In this document: one piece after another, positions 36,238-45,763 of the stretch | Numbering within the stretch: the first letter of the stretch is position 1 | Layout: every line of letters starts with the position of its first letter | Origin: Paraburkholderia sejongensis | Lineage (GTDB): Bacteria; Pseudomonadota; Gammaproteobacteria; Burkholderiales; Burkholderiaceae | Assembly (NCBI RefSeq): GCF_020880815.1 | Contig: NZ_JAJITD010000003.1 | Span: 372,001-436,000, forward strand | Reading direction: 5' to 3' | DNA: 64,000 nucleotides | Notes under the pieces: generated by a model | What the model was told of the DNA's origin: nothing | Database searches by the model: none | Seen by the model: the letters and a program-made list of their open reading frames with translations, nothing else | Made by a program: the position numbers and the translations under genes

Positions 36238-38442
36238 TCAGTGCGCGACGGAGAGGCGCCAGCCACCCATCAGGTCGAAGGGAGCCCAGTAAAACGGGTG
36301 CGAGAACCTCTTGTCGGCGAGCACGGCAAGCTGCGCTTTGCGCATCGCGTCGATCGCTTCGTCCCCGCGTGTCAGCGACGCATAGAAAGTGTGCATGGTG
36401 AGCGCCGTCGATTCGTCCGATACCGGCCACATCGACACGATCAGCGCCGATGCGCCCGCATAAAAAAACGCTCGCGTGAAGCCCATGATTTCGTCGCCGC
36501 GTTCGACGCGCCCGAGCGCCGTCTCGCAAGCCGACAGCGTGACCAGTGCGACGGCGTCGAACTTGAGGTTATAGATATCCTCAGCGAGCAGCGAGTCGGG
36601 ACCGTCGGCGGGTTGTGACGCGGGCGCGAGCAGAATGCGCGAATGCAGCGGATCGATGGTGTCGGCTTCCGCATGCGTCGCGACATGCACGACCCGGCCG
36701 GTCGGTGCGTTGTTGCCGAAAGCGGTTCGGGTCACCTCGCTGCGCAGAAACGTCTCCTGCTTGCCGAACAGCGGTGCGATGCCACGCACTTCGGCCTCGG
36801 CGCCCGGCAGGTCGAATTCAGGTGCGATTCGCGGATTGCCGAACGCGACGAGATTGCTCGCCACGCTTTGCTGCCGGTGCACGAGTTGCACGGCCACGCT
36901 CGCGGAAGGCGCAAGCGCAATGGGATGCCGTTCGATCAGGAAACCGTGGTCGTTGCGCAGCGCCTGAAAGGGCATGTAGTGCAGCGCACCGTTGGGCACG
37001 ATGATGAGCCGCTCGTTGGGCCGCAAACCGAGCGGCTCGATCAGTAGCGCGTCGAGCCGTGTTCCGTAAGTGAGCGCCTGTGGACGTCCGCGAATGATCG
37101 CATTGCGCAAATCGCTGACCGCCAGCGTCATGTCCTTGCGGGAGATCGGCAGCGTCATGCCCTTCAGACCGTCAGCGCGCACGACCCATACGATCAGTTC
37201 GCGCGGCAGGCTGTGGAACTGGACGATCGCCTCGTCCGAGCGCAGCGTCGCGCGCACTTCGTCGAGCAATACCACACGGCCGTTCAACTGCTGCGCATCG
37301 ACGCCGACAGCGAGACGATTGCGCACCACGTCGAGCAGCGCGCGTGCGCGACTGCGTTCCGATAATGCCCACGCAGTCGCGTAATCGCCGTCTTCGACCA
37401 CGAGGGCAATCGTTTCCTCGAACACGGTCTGCGTATCGGCAAACAGTCCCGTCTTGAACTCGTCGCTGCGAAAGCGCGCGCGGATCGTCTCGGAGTCGTC
37501 GAGCGCCCGCATCCAGGCCGCGCGTGCCTGCGCGCGCTCGCCGAGCGCGAGATAGGCGCGGCCCATGCCCTCGTGCGCCCAGAGGTTTTCATAGCTCGCG
37601 TCGCCGCCTTCGCTCTTCGTGACACCGGCTGCGAATGCGGCGAGCGCCTCCCGGGGCTCGCGCTCGGCGAGCAGAAGATTACCTTCGATACGCCGATAGA
37701 ACGGCGCAAGAACGGAATCGCGCGCCTCGTTCGCTTGCTCGAAGGTGGCCCGCGCGGCAGCGGGGTCGCCGGCTTCGATCTGCGCGTTGGTCAGCGACAG
37801 CAGCACGAGGGGGCGATATCGCGGCGAGGCCGTGGCGAGCGCGGCGCGATATTCGCTGATCGCCGTGGCGGAATCCGACTTGCGCGCGGCGATGTCGCCC
37901 AACACCTTGTGCACGGGCGCGAGCACCTGCACGGGATTTTTCACGCCGGCCGCGAGTGCTTCGTTTGCGTAGCGTTGCGCATCGTCGAGATCGCCCGCGT
38001 AGCTGTAGGCGATCGCAAGGTCACGCTTTGACAGCGCGAGTAGGTCCGTGTTGTCGGTCCGTTGCGCGACCAGCAATGCGCGTGACGCGGCCTCGATGCT
38101 TGCCCTGAATTCACCTCGTTCAGCAGCCGCGACCGCCATGCTGCAATAGGCGTAGCCATCGAGCTTGACCTGATCCCGCTCGAGCAGCAGGCGGCCTTCC
38201 TTCGATAGTGACTGAATCGTTTCGGCGTCGCGCGCCCGGGCTTGCGCCTGTCTTGCGGCGGGCGTGAGCGGCGCATCCTGGGCCCATGCGGCTGCGGCAA
38301 TGGCGAGCGCGGCAAGCACGCCGACGATTGCCCGCAAACTCGCGACAATCGCGCACCACGTCGTCGACGCGCATGAATGAGGGATGGCGGCAGGGGAACA
38401 GCGTCGAGCCGCCCGGACAAGCTGGAAAGAACTCACGAGCAT
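36238..38442 (-). CDS. Exported TPR-CHAT domain protein (caspase-like peptidase)
   Basis: About 734 residues. An N-terminal hydrophobic segment ending AAAAWAQ indicates export to the periplasm. TPR-like helical repeats follow (about 80-320, for example AIAYSYAGDLDDAQRYANEAL). The C-terminal half is a CHAT domain with catalytic-type motifs VVHVATHAEAD (His near 590) and VTLSACETALG (Cys near 639). CHAT domains are caspase/separase-related cysteine peptidases. ATG 38442 is chosen; GTG 38505 is an alternative. It overlaps or abuts tpsB, so it probably acts on or with the TPS pair. The substrate is unknown. Confidence 0.9.
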   Translation of the reverse strand: MLVSSFQLVRAARRCSPAAIPHSCASTTWCAIVASLRAIVGVLAALAIAAAAWAQDAPLTPAARQAQARARDAETIQSLSKEGRLLLERDQVKLDGYAYCSMAVAAAERGEFRASIEAASRALLVAQRTDNTDLLALSKRDLAIAYSYAGDLDDAQRYANEALAAGVKNPVQVLAPVHKVLGDIAARKSDSATAISEYRAALATASPRYRPLVLLSLTNAQIEAGDPAAARATFEQANEARDSVLAPFYRRIEGNLLLAEREPREALAAFAAGVTKSEGGDASYENLWAHEGMGRAYLALGERAQARAAWMRALDDSETIRARFRSDEFKTGLFADTQTVFEETIALVVEDGDYATAWALSERSRARALLDVVRNRLAVGVDAQQLNGRVVLLDEVRATLRSDEAIVQFHSLPRELIVWVVRADGLKGMTLPISRKDMTLAVSDLRNAIIRGRPQALTYGTRLDALLIEPLGLRPNERLIIVPNGALHYMPFQALRNDHGFLIERHPIALAPSASVAVQLVHRQQSVASNLVAFGNPRIAPEFDLPGAEAEVRGIAPLFGKQETFLRSEVTRTAFGNNAPTGRVVHVATHAEADTIDPLHSRILLAPASQPADGPDSLLAEDIYNLKFDAVALVTLSACETALGRVERGDEIMGFTRAFFYAGASALIVSMWPVSDESTALTMHTFYASLTRGDEAIDAMRKAQLAVLADKRFSHPFYWAPFDLMGGWRLSVAH

Positions 38443-38731
38443 TTCCGTCGGAAATAGTGGAACGACAGCCGTCAGACACGTGCATGCAGCCCGGCCACGA
38501 GACACCGTATTTCCAAGCCGCCCGGATTCAACCGTGCTGCTGTTCCGATAGACGAATCAGTTGACCAAATTTAAAAATCCCTTCCAGCGATTCGTCTCCT
38601 AGCAAACCGGCCGCGACGTATAGGAACTGCTCGAATGTCGTGCCCCTGCGTGTCTGACAGGCTCGAGGTCCGCGAAGTGCTTGTGCGACATGGAGCGCGT
38701 TGTGGCGGATCTGAACGGGACGGAAAACGCC
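38443..38731. promoter_or_regulatory. Divergent control region between the CHAT operon and tssJ operon, with a possible broken small gene
   Basis: This gap must hold promoters for both operons, but no consensus sigma70 pair is evident. On the minus strand, a stretch from ATG 38691 (MSHKHFADLEPVRHAGA) and, after one frame change near 38640, a protein-like tail to the stop at 38528 (TTFEQFLYVAAGLLGDESLE and onward) look like one small frameshifted gene. No family was recognised. Confidence 0.4.
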
Positions 38732-39280
38732 ATGCCAAGTGTTGATTCGACCGCCGGTCGTCGTGCGCGGGCATTGCACGTCTTTGCGCCGGGGTTGGCA
38801 CGTTCGTCGGTACCCGCACCCGGATTCGCGCTGATGTTGATGCTCATGCTGATGCTGATGCTGAGCGTCGCATGCAAGTCCCCGCCGCCGCCCCCGCCCA
38901 CCGTGGTCAAGATCAGCCTCGCCGTGCACGCGTCGGCGAATCCCGACAGTAGCGGACGTCCGTCACCGGTTCTGGTGCGGGTCTACGAGCTGAAATCGAC
39001 GGCCGCGTTCGACAGCGCCGATTTCTTCACGCTGTACGGCAAGGACCAGGCAACGCTTGGCGCCGATCTGAACGCCAAAAGCGAGTTGCTGCTGCGCCCC
39101 GGCGAAAGCCGGAGCATCGAACAGACTGTCCAGCCAGGCACTAAATTCATCGGGGTCGTCGCGGCGTACCGCGACATTGAACGCTCGCGTTGGCGCGCCA
39201 CTGCCGCGGTGCCGCCGAACCGGACGACGCCGCTCGCCGTGAAGGTCGGGGCCGCTGACGTCGTGATCGGGCCGCCTTAA
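38732..39280 (+). CDS. tssJ: T6SS outer-membrane lipoprotein TssJ
   Basis: About 182 residues. A basic N-region and a Leu-Met repeat hydrophobic core end in SVAC, with the lipidated Cys near residue 48. A Pro-rich stretch follows, then the TssJ sandwich fold (SGRPSPVLVRVYELKSTAAF, DFFTLYGKD, GTKFIGVVAAYRDIERSRWR). TssJ tethers the TssL/TssM complex to the outer membrane. ATG 38732 has GGACGGAAAA upstream; ATG 38690 is an alternative. First gene of the tssJKLM operon. Confidence 0.92.
   Translation: MPSVDSTAGRRARALHVFAPGLARSSVPAPGFALMLMLMLMLMLSVACKSPPPPPPTVVKISLAVHASANPDSSGRPSPVLVRVYELKSTAAFDSADFFTLYGKDQATLGADLNAKSELLLRPGESRSIEQTVQPGTKFIGVVAAYRDIERSRWRATAAVPPNRTTPLAVKVGAADVVIGPP
38831..38863 (+). 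repeat. CTGATG-type hexamer repeat in the tssJ signal peptide
   Basis: Five and a half near-perfect copies of a Leu-Met hexamer (CTGATG with two variant units) encode the alternating hydrophobic core of the TssJ signal peptide. Slippage by whole units would lengthen or shorten the core by two residues without a frameshift. Confidence 0.8.
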
Positions 39281-39444
39281 GCACCATCGGGCACGATCGA
39301 GCACCATCGAGTGGCGCCATCGCGCGCTATCCATCTCGGCGGCTGGCGGACCGCGCAGCAGGTGCGCTTGCAAATTTCGTGCGGATCAATCGTTCTTAAG
39401 GATGGGCGCGCCGTGCGAGGTGTCGCCTGCCACTACGAACCACT

Positions 39445-40776
39445 ATGACCTGGCACCAACGCATGATCTGGTCCGAGGGGTTGTTCCTCGAACCCCAGCA
39501 TTTTCAGCAGCACGACCGCTTCGTCGAACATCTGGTCCGCTCACATGGCCGGGCAACCGAAGCGTGGTCGTGGGGCTGGGTCGCGTACGCGCTCGACGAG
39601 GTCGCGCTAGGTCTTGGCAAAATTGCGTTGACATCGGCGTTCGGCGTGCTGCCCGACGGCACGTCGTTCTCGTTTCCCGACGAAGCGCCCGCGCCGACGT
39701 CGCTCGACATCCCAGCCGGCACGCGCGACGAAGTGGTGCTGCTCGCGTTGCCGCTCGCGCGCAACGGCGCGAAGGAAGTCGACGTGGAAGGCGGTCCCGC
39801 CGACGGCCTGCGCTATGTGGCCGCCGATACCACCGCGGTCGACACCACCACGAGCACCGACCGCGTCGCCGAGATGCGCGTCGGCATGCCGAATCTGCGT
39901 CTCATGCTCGCGCACGAAGCCACCGATGCGTACGCCACGATCGGTATCGCGCGCGTTGCCGAACGGCGCGCGGATAATCACGTGCTGCTCGACGCCCGCT
40001 ACATTCCGCCGATGCTCCATGCGCTCGCGCAACCGCGCCTGCTTGGCTACGTGCAGGAACTCACCGGCCTCGTGCATCAGCATGCCGAGCGGCTCGCCGC
40101 GCGTCTGTCGAAGCCGGGACGCGGCGGCGTCGCCGAGGTCGCCGGTTTTTTGCTGCTGCAAACCCTGAACCGCTTCGAACCGCAATTCGCACACCTGCTG
40201 AACGTTCCGCTGCTGCACCCGGAGCGGGTCTATCAGCTCTGTCTCGCGCTCGCGGGCGACCTCGCGACCTTCGACGAACGCCGCCGCGCGCTCGCTTTCC
40301 CGCCGTATCGCCATGACGATCTCGAAGCCTCGTTCGAGCCGGTGATGCGGGAATTGCGGCAGCTTCTTTCGCAGGTGCCCGAACCGGACGCCGTCGCGAT
40401 CGAGTTGCAGCAGCACAAGTCGGGGGTGCGCGTAGCGACCATCAACGACCTCGAACTCGTCAAGAAAGCCGGCTTCGTGCTCGCGGTCAATGCGCAGATG
40501 CCAGGAGAAACGCTGCGCGTGCGCTTCCCGACCCAGGCCAAGCTCGCGCCCGCCGACCGTCTTCGCGACCTCGTCAATCTGGCGATGCCGGGCATCGGTC
40601 TACGCGCGATGCCGGTGGCGCCACGGCAAATTCCGTTTCACGCGGGCTTCAGCTATTTCGAGCTCGATCGCGGCGGCGATCTGTGGAAGGAACTCGAACA
40701 GACGGGCAACCTGGCGATGTATATCGCCGGCGAGTTTCCCGGGATCGAACTGGAATTCTGGGCGATTCGCCAGTGA
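39445..40776 (+). CDS. tssK: T6SS baseplate protein TssK
   Basis: 443-residue TssK. It starts with the invariant MTWHQRMIWSEGLFLEPQHF and contains DARYIPPMLHALAQPRLLGY and the C-terminal IPFHAGFSYFELDRGGDLW. TssK is a trimeric connector between the baseplate and the TssJLM complex, related to phage receptor-binding proteins. It lies 164 bp after tssJ and its stop is 5 bp before the tssL ATG. Confidence 0.97.
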   Translation: MTWHQRMIWSEGLFLEPQHFQQHDRFVEHLVRSHGRATEAWSWGWVAYALDEVALGLGKIALTSAFGVLPDGTSFSFPDEAPAPTSLDIPAGTRDEVVLLALPLARNGAKEVDVEGGPADGLRYVAADTTAVDTTTSTDRVAEMRVGMPNLRLMLAHEATDAYATIGIARVAERRADNHVLLDARYIPPMLHALAQPRLLGYVQELTGLVHQHAERLAARLSKPGRGGVAEVAGFLLLQTLNRFEPQFAHLLNVPLLHPERVYQLCLALAGDLATFDERRRALAFPPYRHDDLEASFEPVMRELRQLLSQVPEPDAVAIELQQHKSGVRVATINDLELVKKAGFVLAVNAQMPGETLRVRFPTQAKLAPADRLRDLVNLAMPGIGLRAMPVAPRQIPFHAGFSYFELDRGGDLWKELEQTGNLAMYIAGEFPGIELEFWAIRQ

Positions 40777-40781
40777 CCGCC

Positions 40782-42107
40782 ATGACGAGCGACGATCCGT
40801 TTGCAGGCTTTGAGTCCGATCAGACCATGATCAAGCCGAACCCGGGCGCGCGACGCCGTCACGACGGCACCGGCATGGAATTGCCTGGCGTGGCGGGCGA
40901 CGCCTCCGGCAGCGGCGGCGCGGCACCCACGCTCGACGCCGTGTTCGCGGCGTCCGTGCAAGGCGGCTCGGCGAATCCGCTGATCGCCGCGTGCGCGCCA
41001 CTGCTGCGCGTGGCCGGACAGATTCGCGCGATGACGTCGTGCGCCGACTCCACCGCGCTGCGCGACGCGCTCGCGCGCGGCATCCGCCGCTTCGAGGCGC
41101 AGGCTCGGGCAAGCGGTGTCGTGACGGAGCATGTCACGGCGGCGCGCTACATCCTCTGCACGATGCTCGACGAGGCGGCATCGGGCACACCATGGGGCGC
41201 GGGCGTATGGGCGCGCCAGAGTCTTCTGGTGACGTTTCACAATGAAACGTGGGGTGGCGAGAAGGTGTTCCAGTTGCTCGCGCGGCTCGCCCATCAGCCC
41301 GCGCAATACCTGCAACTGCTCGAACTGATGAGCGTCGTGCTGGCGCTCGGCTTCGAGGGCCGCTATCGCATTTCGGGCGAAGGCCGCCAGACACTCGACG
41401 CGGTGCGCGAACGCCTCTACGAGTTGGTCCGCAAGGAGCGCGGCGATCCGGAGCGCGCCCTTTCGCCACATTGGCGCGGCGTCGCGGCAACGCGCAAACG
41501 GGTCACCGAGATGCTGCCTGTCTGGGTCGTCGGCGCCTTCGCGCTGCTGGTGCTCGCCGTCGCGTACCTCGCGATGAGCTTCAGCCTCGGGCGTCTGTCG
41601 GACCCCGCGTTCGATACGATCGCATCGATCCGGGCTGGTGCGACCCGCCCCATCGTCATTACGCCGGCCGCGAGGCCAAGGCTGGCGGAGTTCCTCGCGC
41701 CGGAAATCCGCGACGGCCTCGTGACGGTCAGCGACCAGGTCGATCGCTCGGTCATCACGATTCATGGCGACGGCATTTTCAAGCCCGGCAGCGCGGCCGT
41801 CTCCGATCGTGTGAAGCCGCTGATCCAGCGCATCGCGACGGCGCTCAACGCCGTGCCCGGCAACGTGCTCGTCACTGGCCACACGGACGATCAGCCGATC
41901 CGTTCGGCGCGCTATCCATCGAACTGGGAACTGTCGCAGGACCGCGCCGCCAAGGTGCGCGACCTGCTCGCGGCGAGCGTCGCGCCTGCCCGGCTGAAAG
42001 CCGAAGGCAAAGGCGACGCCGACCCGGTCGCACCGAACGACACGCCGGCCGGCCGCGCGCTCAACCGGCGCGTGGAAGTCACGCTATTTGCGAGACCTGG
42101 CGCATAA
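40782..42107 (+). CDS. tssL: T6SS membrane protein TssL with C-terminal OmpA domain
   Basis: 441 residues. The cytoplasmic DotU/IcmH domain includes NPLIAACAPLLRVAGQIR and the TFHNETWGGEKVF motif. A single transmembrane helix lies near residue 245 (VWVVGAFALLVLAVAYLAMS). A periplasmic OmpA-type peptidoglycan-binding domain (about 320-435) shows VTGHTDDQPIRSARYPSNWEL and the terminal ALNRRVEVTLF. This is the extended, or evolved, TssL form. ATG 40782 is chosen; GTG 40773 overlaps the tssK stop. Confidence 0.95.
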   Translation: MTSDDPFAGFESDQTMIKPNPGARRRHDGTGMELPGVAGDASGSGGAAPTLDAVFAASVQGGSANPLIAACAPLLRVAGQIRAMTSCADSTALRDALARGIRRFEAQARASGVVTEHVTAARYILCTMLDEAASGTPWGAGVWARQSLLVTFHNETWGGEKVFQLLARLAHQPAQYLQLLELMSVVLALGFEGRYRISGEGRQTLDAVRERLYELVRKERGDPERALSPHWRGVAATRKRVTEMLPVWVVGAFALLVLAVAYLAMSFSLGRLSDPAFDTIASIRAGATRPIVITPAARPRLAEFLAPEIRDGLVTVSDQVDRSVITIHGDGIFKPGSAAVSDRVKPLIQRIATALNAVPGNVLVTGHTDDQPIRSARYPSNWELSQDRAAKVRDLLAASVAPARLKAEGKGDADPVAPNDTPAGRALNRRVEVTLFARPGA

Positions 42108-42139
42108 GCCGGCCACCGCCAACGACAGCGGACCCCGAC

Positions 42140-45100
42140 ATGAAGAAAATCCTGTCGATCGTGTTTCATCCGATCCTGCTGCTGATCGTGGGCCTGCTCC
42201 TGATCGCGGCGGTGATCTGGCTCGTCGGTCCGCTCGTGTCGATCGCGCACAATTACCCGCTCGAATCGGAGACCGCCCGGTTCATCGCGATCGCCTGTGT
42301 GGTGCTGCTTCTGATCTTGCGGCGGCTGCTCGCGGCCTGGCGTGCCAAAAGTACCCAGGCAGCGTTCACCGACGGGCTCGCCATGCGCGCCGCGCCTGCC
42401 GCGCAGGTACCGCCCGCACCGGGCGATGCCGAAGTCGCGACACTGAGCGAACGCTTCGACGAAGCGTTGTCGATCCTGCGCGAGGCGCACGTCACCGCGG
42501 CTGGCGGCAAACCCGGCTGGCGGGACTGGCTGGCGCTGTCGTCCCGACAATATCTGTATCAGTTGCCGTGGTACATGTTCATCGGCGCGCCCGGCTCGGG
42601 CAAGACCACCGCATTGATTCAGTCGGGCCTGCGCTTTCCGCTCGCGGACCGCTTCGGGACCGACCGGATCAAGGGTGTCGGCGGCACCCGGAATTGCGAC
42701 TGGTGGTTTACCGAGGAGGCCGTGTTGATCGACACGGCCGGCCGCTATACGACGCACGAGAGCGATCACGATGCGGACCGGGCGGCCTGGCAGGGGTTTC
42801 TGGCTCTGCTCAGGAAGACGCGCCCGCGCCAGCCGATCAACGGCGTGCTGCTCACGGTGAGCGTGTCCGACCTGCTTGCTTCGACACCCGCGAGCATGGA
42901 GGAAATGGGCGCCGCGCTGCGCGCGCGCGTTCATGAGTTGACCGGGCAATTCGGCGCACGCTTTCCAATTTACGTGCTGGTGACCAAGATTGATCTGCTC
43001 GCCGGCTTCACCGAGTTTTTCGCCGACATGACCAAAGAGGAGCGTGCGCAGGTCTTCGGTTTCACACTGCCCTATCAACCCGGTGCGACCGATGCCGCAA
43101 AGAGATTCGATGCGTGCATCGCCGAGGAACTCGACGCGCTGGAAGCGCGGCTCGTCGCGCGGATGCCCGAGCGGCTTCACGCGGAAACGGGCCTGCCGCA
43201 GCGCGCGGCGATCTTCGGTTTTCCGCAACAGTTCGCAGCACTCAAGCCCGTCCTCACGGAGTTCCTGCGTGCGACTTTCGTGCAGTCGCGTCACGACGAT
43301 GCGCCGTTCGTGCGCGGCGTCTACTTCACGAGCGGCACGCAGGAAGGCACGCCGATCGATCGCGTGATGGGATCGATCGCGCGCGCGTTCGGCGTCGAAC
43401 GCAGCGTGCCGCCGCCGCGCCAGGCGAGCGGGCGCAGCTTCTTCATCGAGAAGCTGCTCACCGAGGTTGTGTTTGCCGAGCAGGGGCTCGCCGGTTCGAA
43501 CATCAGGTGGGCAAGGCGACGGCATCTGCGGCGGCTAGCCGCGTATGCGGTCATCGCGCTCGCCACAGCCGGCGTGCTGACGCTGTGGGGCGTAAGTTAC
43601 CTGAGCAATCGCGCCTATGTGGCCGGTGTCGATCAGGCGGCGCGCGCGGCGCAAGCCAGTGCCGCGGGCACGACCTCCGCGAATGCGAGCCTGGTGGCGC
43701 TGCTGCCCCTGCTTTCCTCGGTGCGCAATCTTGCAACGACCGCGCAAGTCGATGCGCAGCGTCCGCCGCTCTCGATGCAATGGGGTCTCTGGCAAGGACG
43801 CAAGTTCGCCGCCGCATCGGAACTGGCCTATCAGCGGCTGCTGAACGATCTGTTCTTGCCGAAACTCGCGGCACGAATCGAGGAGCAGGCGCGCAGCGCG
43901 AATGCGACCAACACCGGGTACGCGTACGAAGCGCTAAAGGCCTATCTGATGCTCAACCAGCCCGAGCATCAGGATGCCGACGCCCTCAAAGCCTGGATCG
44001 TGACCGACTGGGATCGCACGCTGCCTCGCGAGGTCAGCATCGAACAGCGTGCCCAGTTGCAGTCCCATCTCGACGCCCTGCTCGCGCGCGGCGCGGTGCA
44101 TTCGAACCTGCCGTTCGATGAAAGCCTCGTCAGGCAATTGCGCACCATGCTGGCCTCGAATCCGCTCGCTCAGCGGGTCTACGGACGCCTCCGGCAACAG
44201 GGCGTCGGCGCCGACTATCCCGAGTTCACGGTGGCGCGCGCGGGCGGCCCGAACGCGTCAATCGTGTTCGTCCGCGCCAGCGGTGCGCCGCTCACGCAAG
44301 GGGTGCCCGGCCTCTACTCGTTCGACGGCTATCACCGGGCGTTCCTGAAGGCGATCGACCAGGTCGCCGTGCAACTGGCTTCCGAAGAGCCATGGGTGCT
44401 CGGCATTCGCGACCAGAGCGGCCTGCCGCGCGGCGATCCGGCCACGATGCAACGCCTGACGGAAGATGTCCGTCTGCTCTACCTGCAGGATTACGCGCGC
44501 ATCTGGAGCGCGTTTCTCGATGACATCCGCATTGCCCGGGCGACGAGCCTCACCCAGGCGGTGCAGATCGCCCGCATCCTCTCAGCGCCGGATTCGCCGC
44601 TCGCGGCGCTCGCGCGCGCGGCATCCCGCCAGACCACGCTCGGCGCGAAGCCCGAAGGCGAAGCGAACGTGGTCGACAAGGCCAATGACAAGCTCAGTGC
44701 CGCGCGCGACAAGCTGCTGAAGATCATCGGCGAGCCCGACCCGACGAAAATCGCTCCAGTGGCGTCCGGCAACCGCCTCGAGAGCATCGTCGACGACCGC
44801 TTCACCGGCCTGCGTGCGCTGGTGACGAGCCCCGCCGAGGGGCAGCCGCCGCCGATCACGCAGACCATCGGGCTCATCAACGATATGTACGTGTACCTGA
44901 ATACCACCGACCAGGCATTGCAGCAGAAAACCGCGCCACCCGCGTCCGACGTGCCTTCAAAGCTGCGAGCCCAGGCCGAACGGATGCCCGAGCCGATCCG
45001 CGCGGCGCTCGTAGATCTCGGCAGCGCGGGCGCGGTCGAGACTCAGGACGCGCGGCGCGCGAACCTCTCCGCGGATCTGAAGGAATCGATCTCCGCATTC

Positions 45101-45763
45101 TGCAACCGCGCGGTGACCGGACGCTATCCGTTCAGGCAATCGTCGGCCAGCGACGTGCTGCCCGAAGACTTCGGCACGCTCTTCGCGCCCGGCGGCAAAT
45201 TCGACGATTTCTTCCAGAAGCACCTCGCGGCGGAGGTCGATATGTCCACCAAGCCGTGGGCTTTCAAGAAAGTGGACGATTCGCAGGCGCAGATCAGTCC
45301 GGCCGGCCTCGCGCAATTCGAGCGAGCCGCAACGATCCGCGACGTGTTCTTTCACGCCGGCGGCAAGGCGCCGTCGCTGACACTGCAGTTCAAGCCCATC
45401 GAAATGGACCCATCGATCCTGCAGTTCTCGCTCGACGTGGACGGTCAGGTGCTGACCTACGCACATGGCCCTCAGGTCGCGACGACCATTCAGTGGCCCG
45501 GCACACGCGGCAGTGGACGCGTGAGCCTGCAACTCACGCCACCGCCGACGAGCGGCGCGGGCACCCTCATGTTCGAAGGACCATGGGCGCTGTTTCGCAT
45601 GTTCGACCAACTGGATATCGAACCGACGTCGCAGCCGGAGCGCTTCTTCGTGACCTTCACGGTCGAAGGCCGCAAAGCGCGCTTCGAGGTCACCGCGAAT
45701 AGCGTGGAGAATCCGTTCCGGCTCGCGGATCTGCATGCGTTCTCCTGTCCGGCGCAGCTATGA
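42140..45763 (+). CDS. tssM: T6SS membrane protein TssM (IcmF)
   Basis: 1,207 residues. Two N-terminal transmembrane helices (ILLLIVGLLLIAAVIWLVG and FIAIACVVLLLILRRLLAAW) precede a cytoplasmic NTPase-like domain with an intact Walker A GAPGSGKTT near residue 149. A third helix near 463 leads to the large periplasmic part, whose C-terminal beta domain (PWALFRMFDQLDIEP) contacts TssJ. ATG 42140 gives the correct N-terminus; the open frame extends back to 41249 but overlaps tssL. It ends in an ATGA overlap with tagF. Confidence 0.97.
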   Translation: MKKILSIVFHPILLLIVGLLLIAAVIWLVGPLVSIAHNYPLESETARFIAIACVVLLLILRRLLAAWRAKSTQAAFTDGLAMRAAPAAQVPPAPGDAEVATLSERFDEALSILREAHVTAAGGKPGWRDWLALSSRQYLYQLPWYMFIGAPGSGKTTALIQSGLRFPLADRFGTDRIKGVGGTRNCDWWFTEEAVLIDTAGRYTTHESDHDADRAAWQGFLALLRKTRPRQPINGVLLTVSVSDLLASTPASMEEMGAALRARVHELTGQFGARFPIYVLVTKIDLLAGFTEFFADMTKEERAQVFGFTLPYQPGATDAAKRFDACIAEELDALEARLVARMPERLHAETGLPQRAAIFGFPQQFAALKPVLTEFLRATFVQSRHDDAPFVRGVYFTSGTQEGTPIDRVMGSIARAFGVERSVPPPRQASGRSFFIEKLLTEVVFAEQGLAGSNIRWARRRHLRRLAAYAVIALATAGVLTLWGVSYLSNRAYVAGVDQAARAAQASAAGTTSANASLVALLPLLSSVRNLATTAQVDAQRPPLSMQWGLWQGRKFAAASELAYQRLLNDLFLPKLAARIEEQARSANATNTGYAYEALKAYLMLNQPEHQDADALKAWIVTDWDRTLPREVSIEQRAQLQSHLDALLARGAVHSNLPFDESLVRQLRTMLASNPLAQRVYGRLRQQGVGADYPEFTVARAGGPNASIVFVRASGAPLTQGVPGLYSFDGYHRAFLKAIDQVAVQLASEEPWVLGIRDQSGLPRGDPATMQRLTEDVRLLYLQDYARIWSAFLDDIRIARATSLTQAVQIARILSAPDSPLAALARAASRQTTLGAKPEGEANVVDKANDKLSAARDKLLKIIGEPDPTKIAPVASGNRLESIVDDRFTGLRALVTSPAEGQPPPITQTIGLINDMYVYLNTTDQALQQKTAPPASDVPSKLRAQAERMPEPIRAALVDLGSAGAVETQDARRANLSADLKESISAFCNRAVTGRYPFRQSSASDVLPEDFGTLFAPGGKFDDFFQKHLAAEVDMSTKPWAFKKVDDSQAQISPAGLAQFERAATIRDVFFHAGGKAPSLTLQFKPIEMDPSILQFSLDVDGQVLTYAHGPQVATTIQWPGTRGSGRVSLQLTPPPTSGAGTLMFEGPWALFRMFDQLDIEPTSQPERFFVTFTVEGRKARFEVTANSVENPFRLADLHAFSCPAQL

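Noticed and set aside
41249..42139. N-terminal extension of the tssM reading frame by 297 codons
   Set aside because: Overlaps tssL entirely and has no IcmF similarity; ATG 42140 gives the canonical N-terminal membrane helix.
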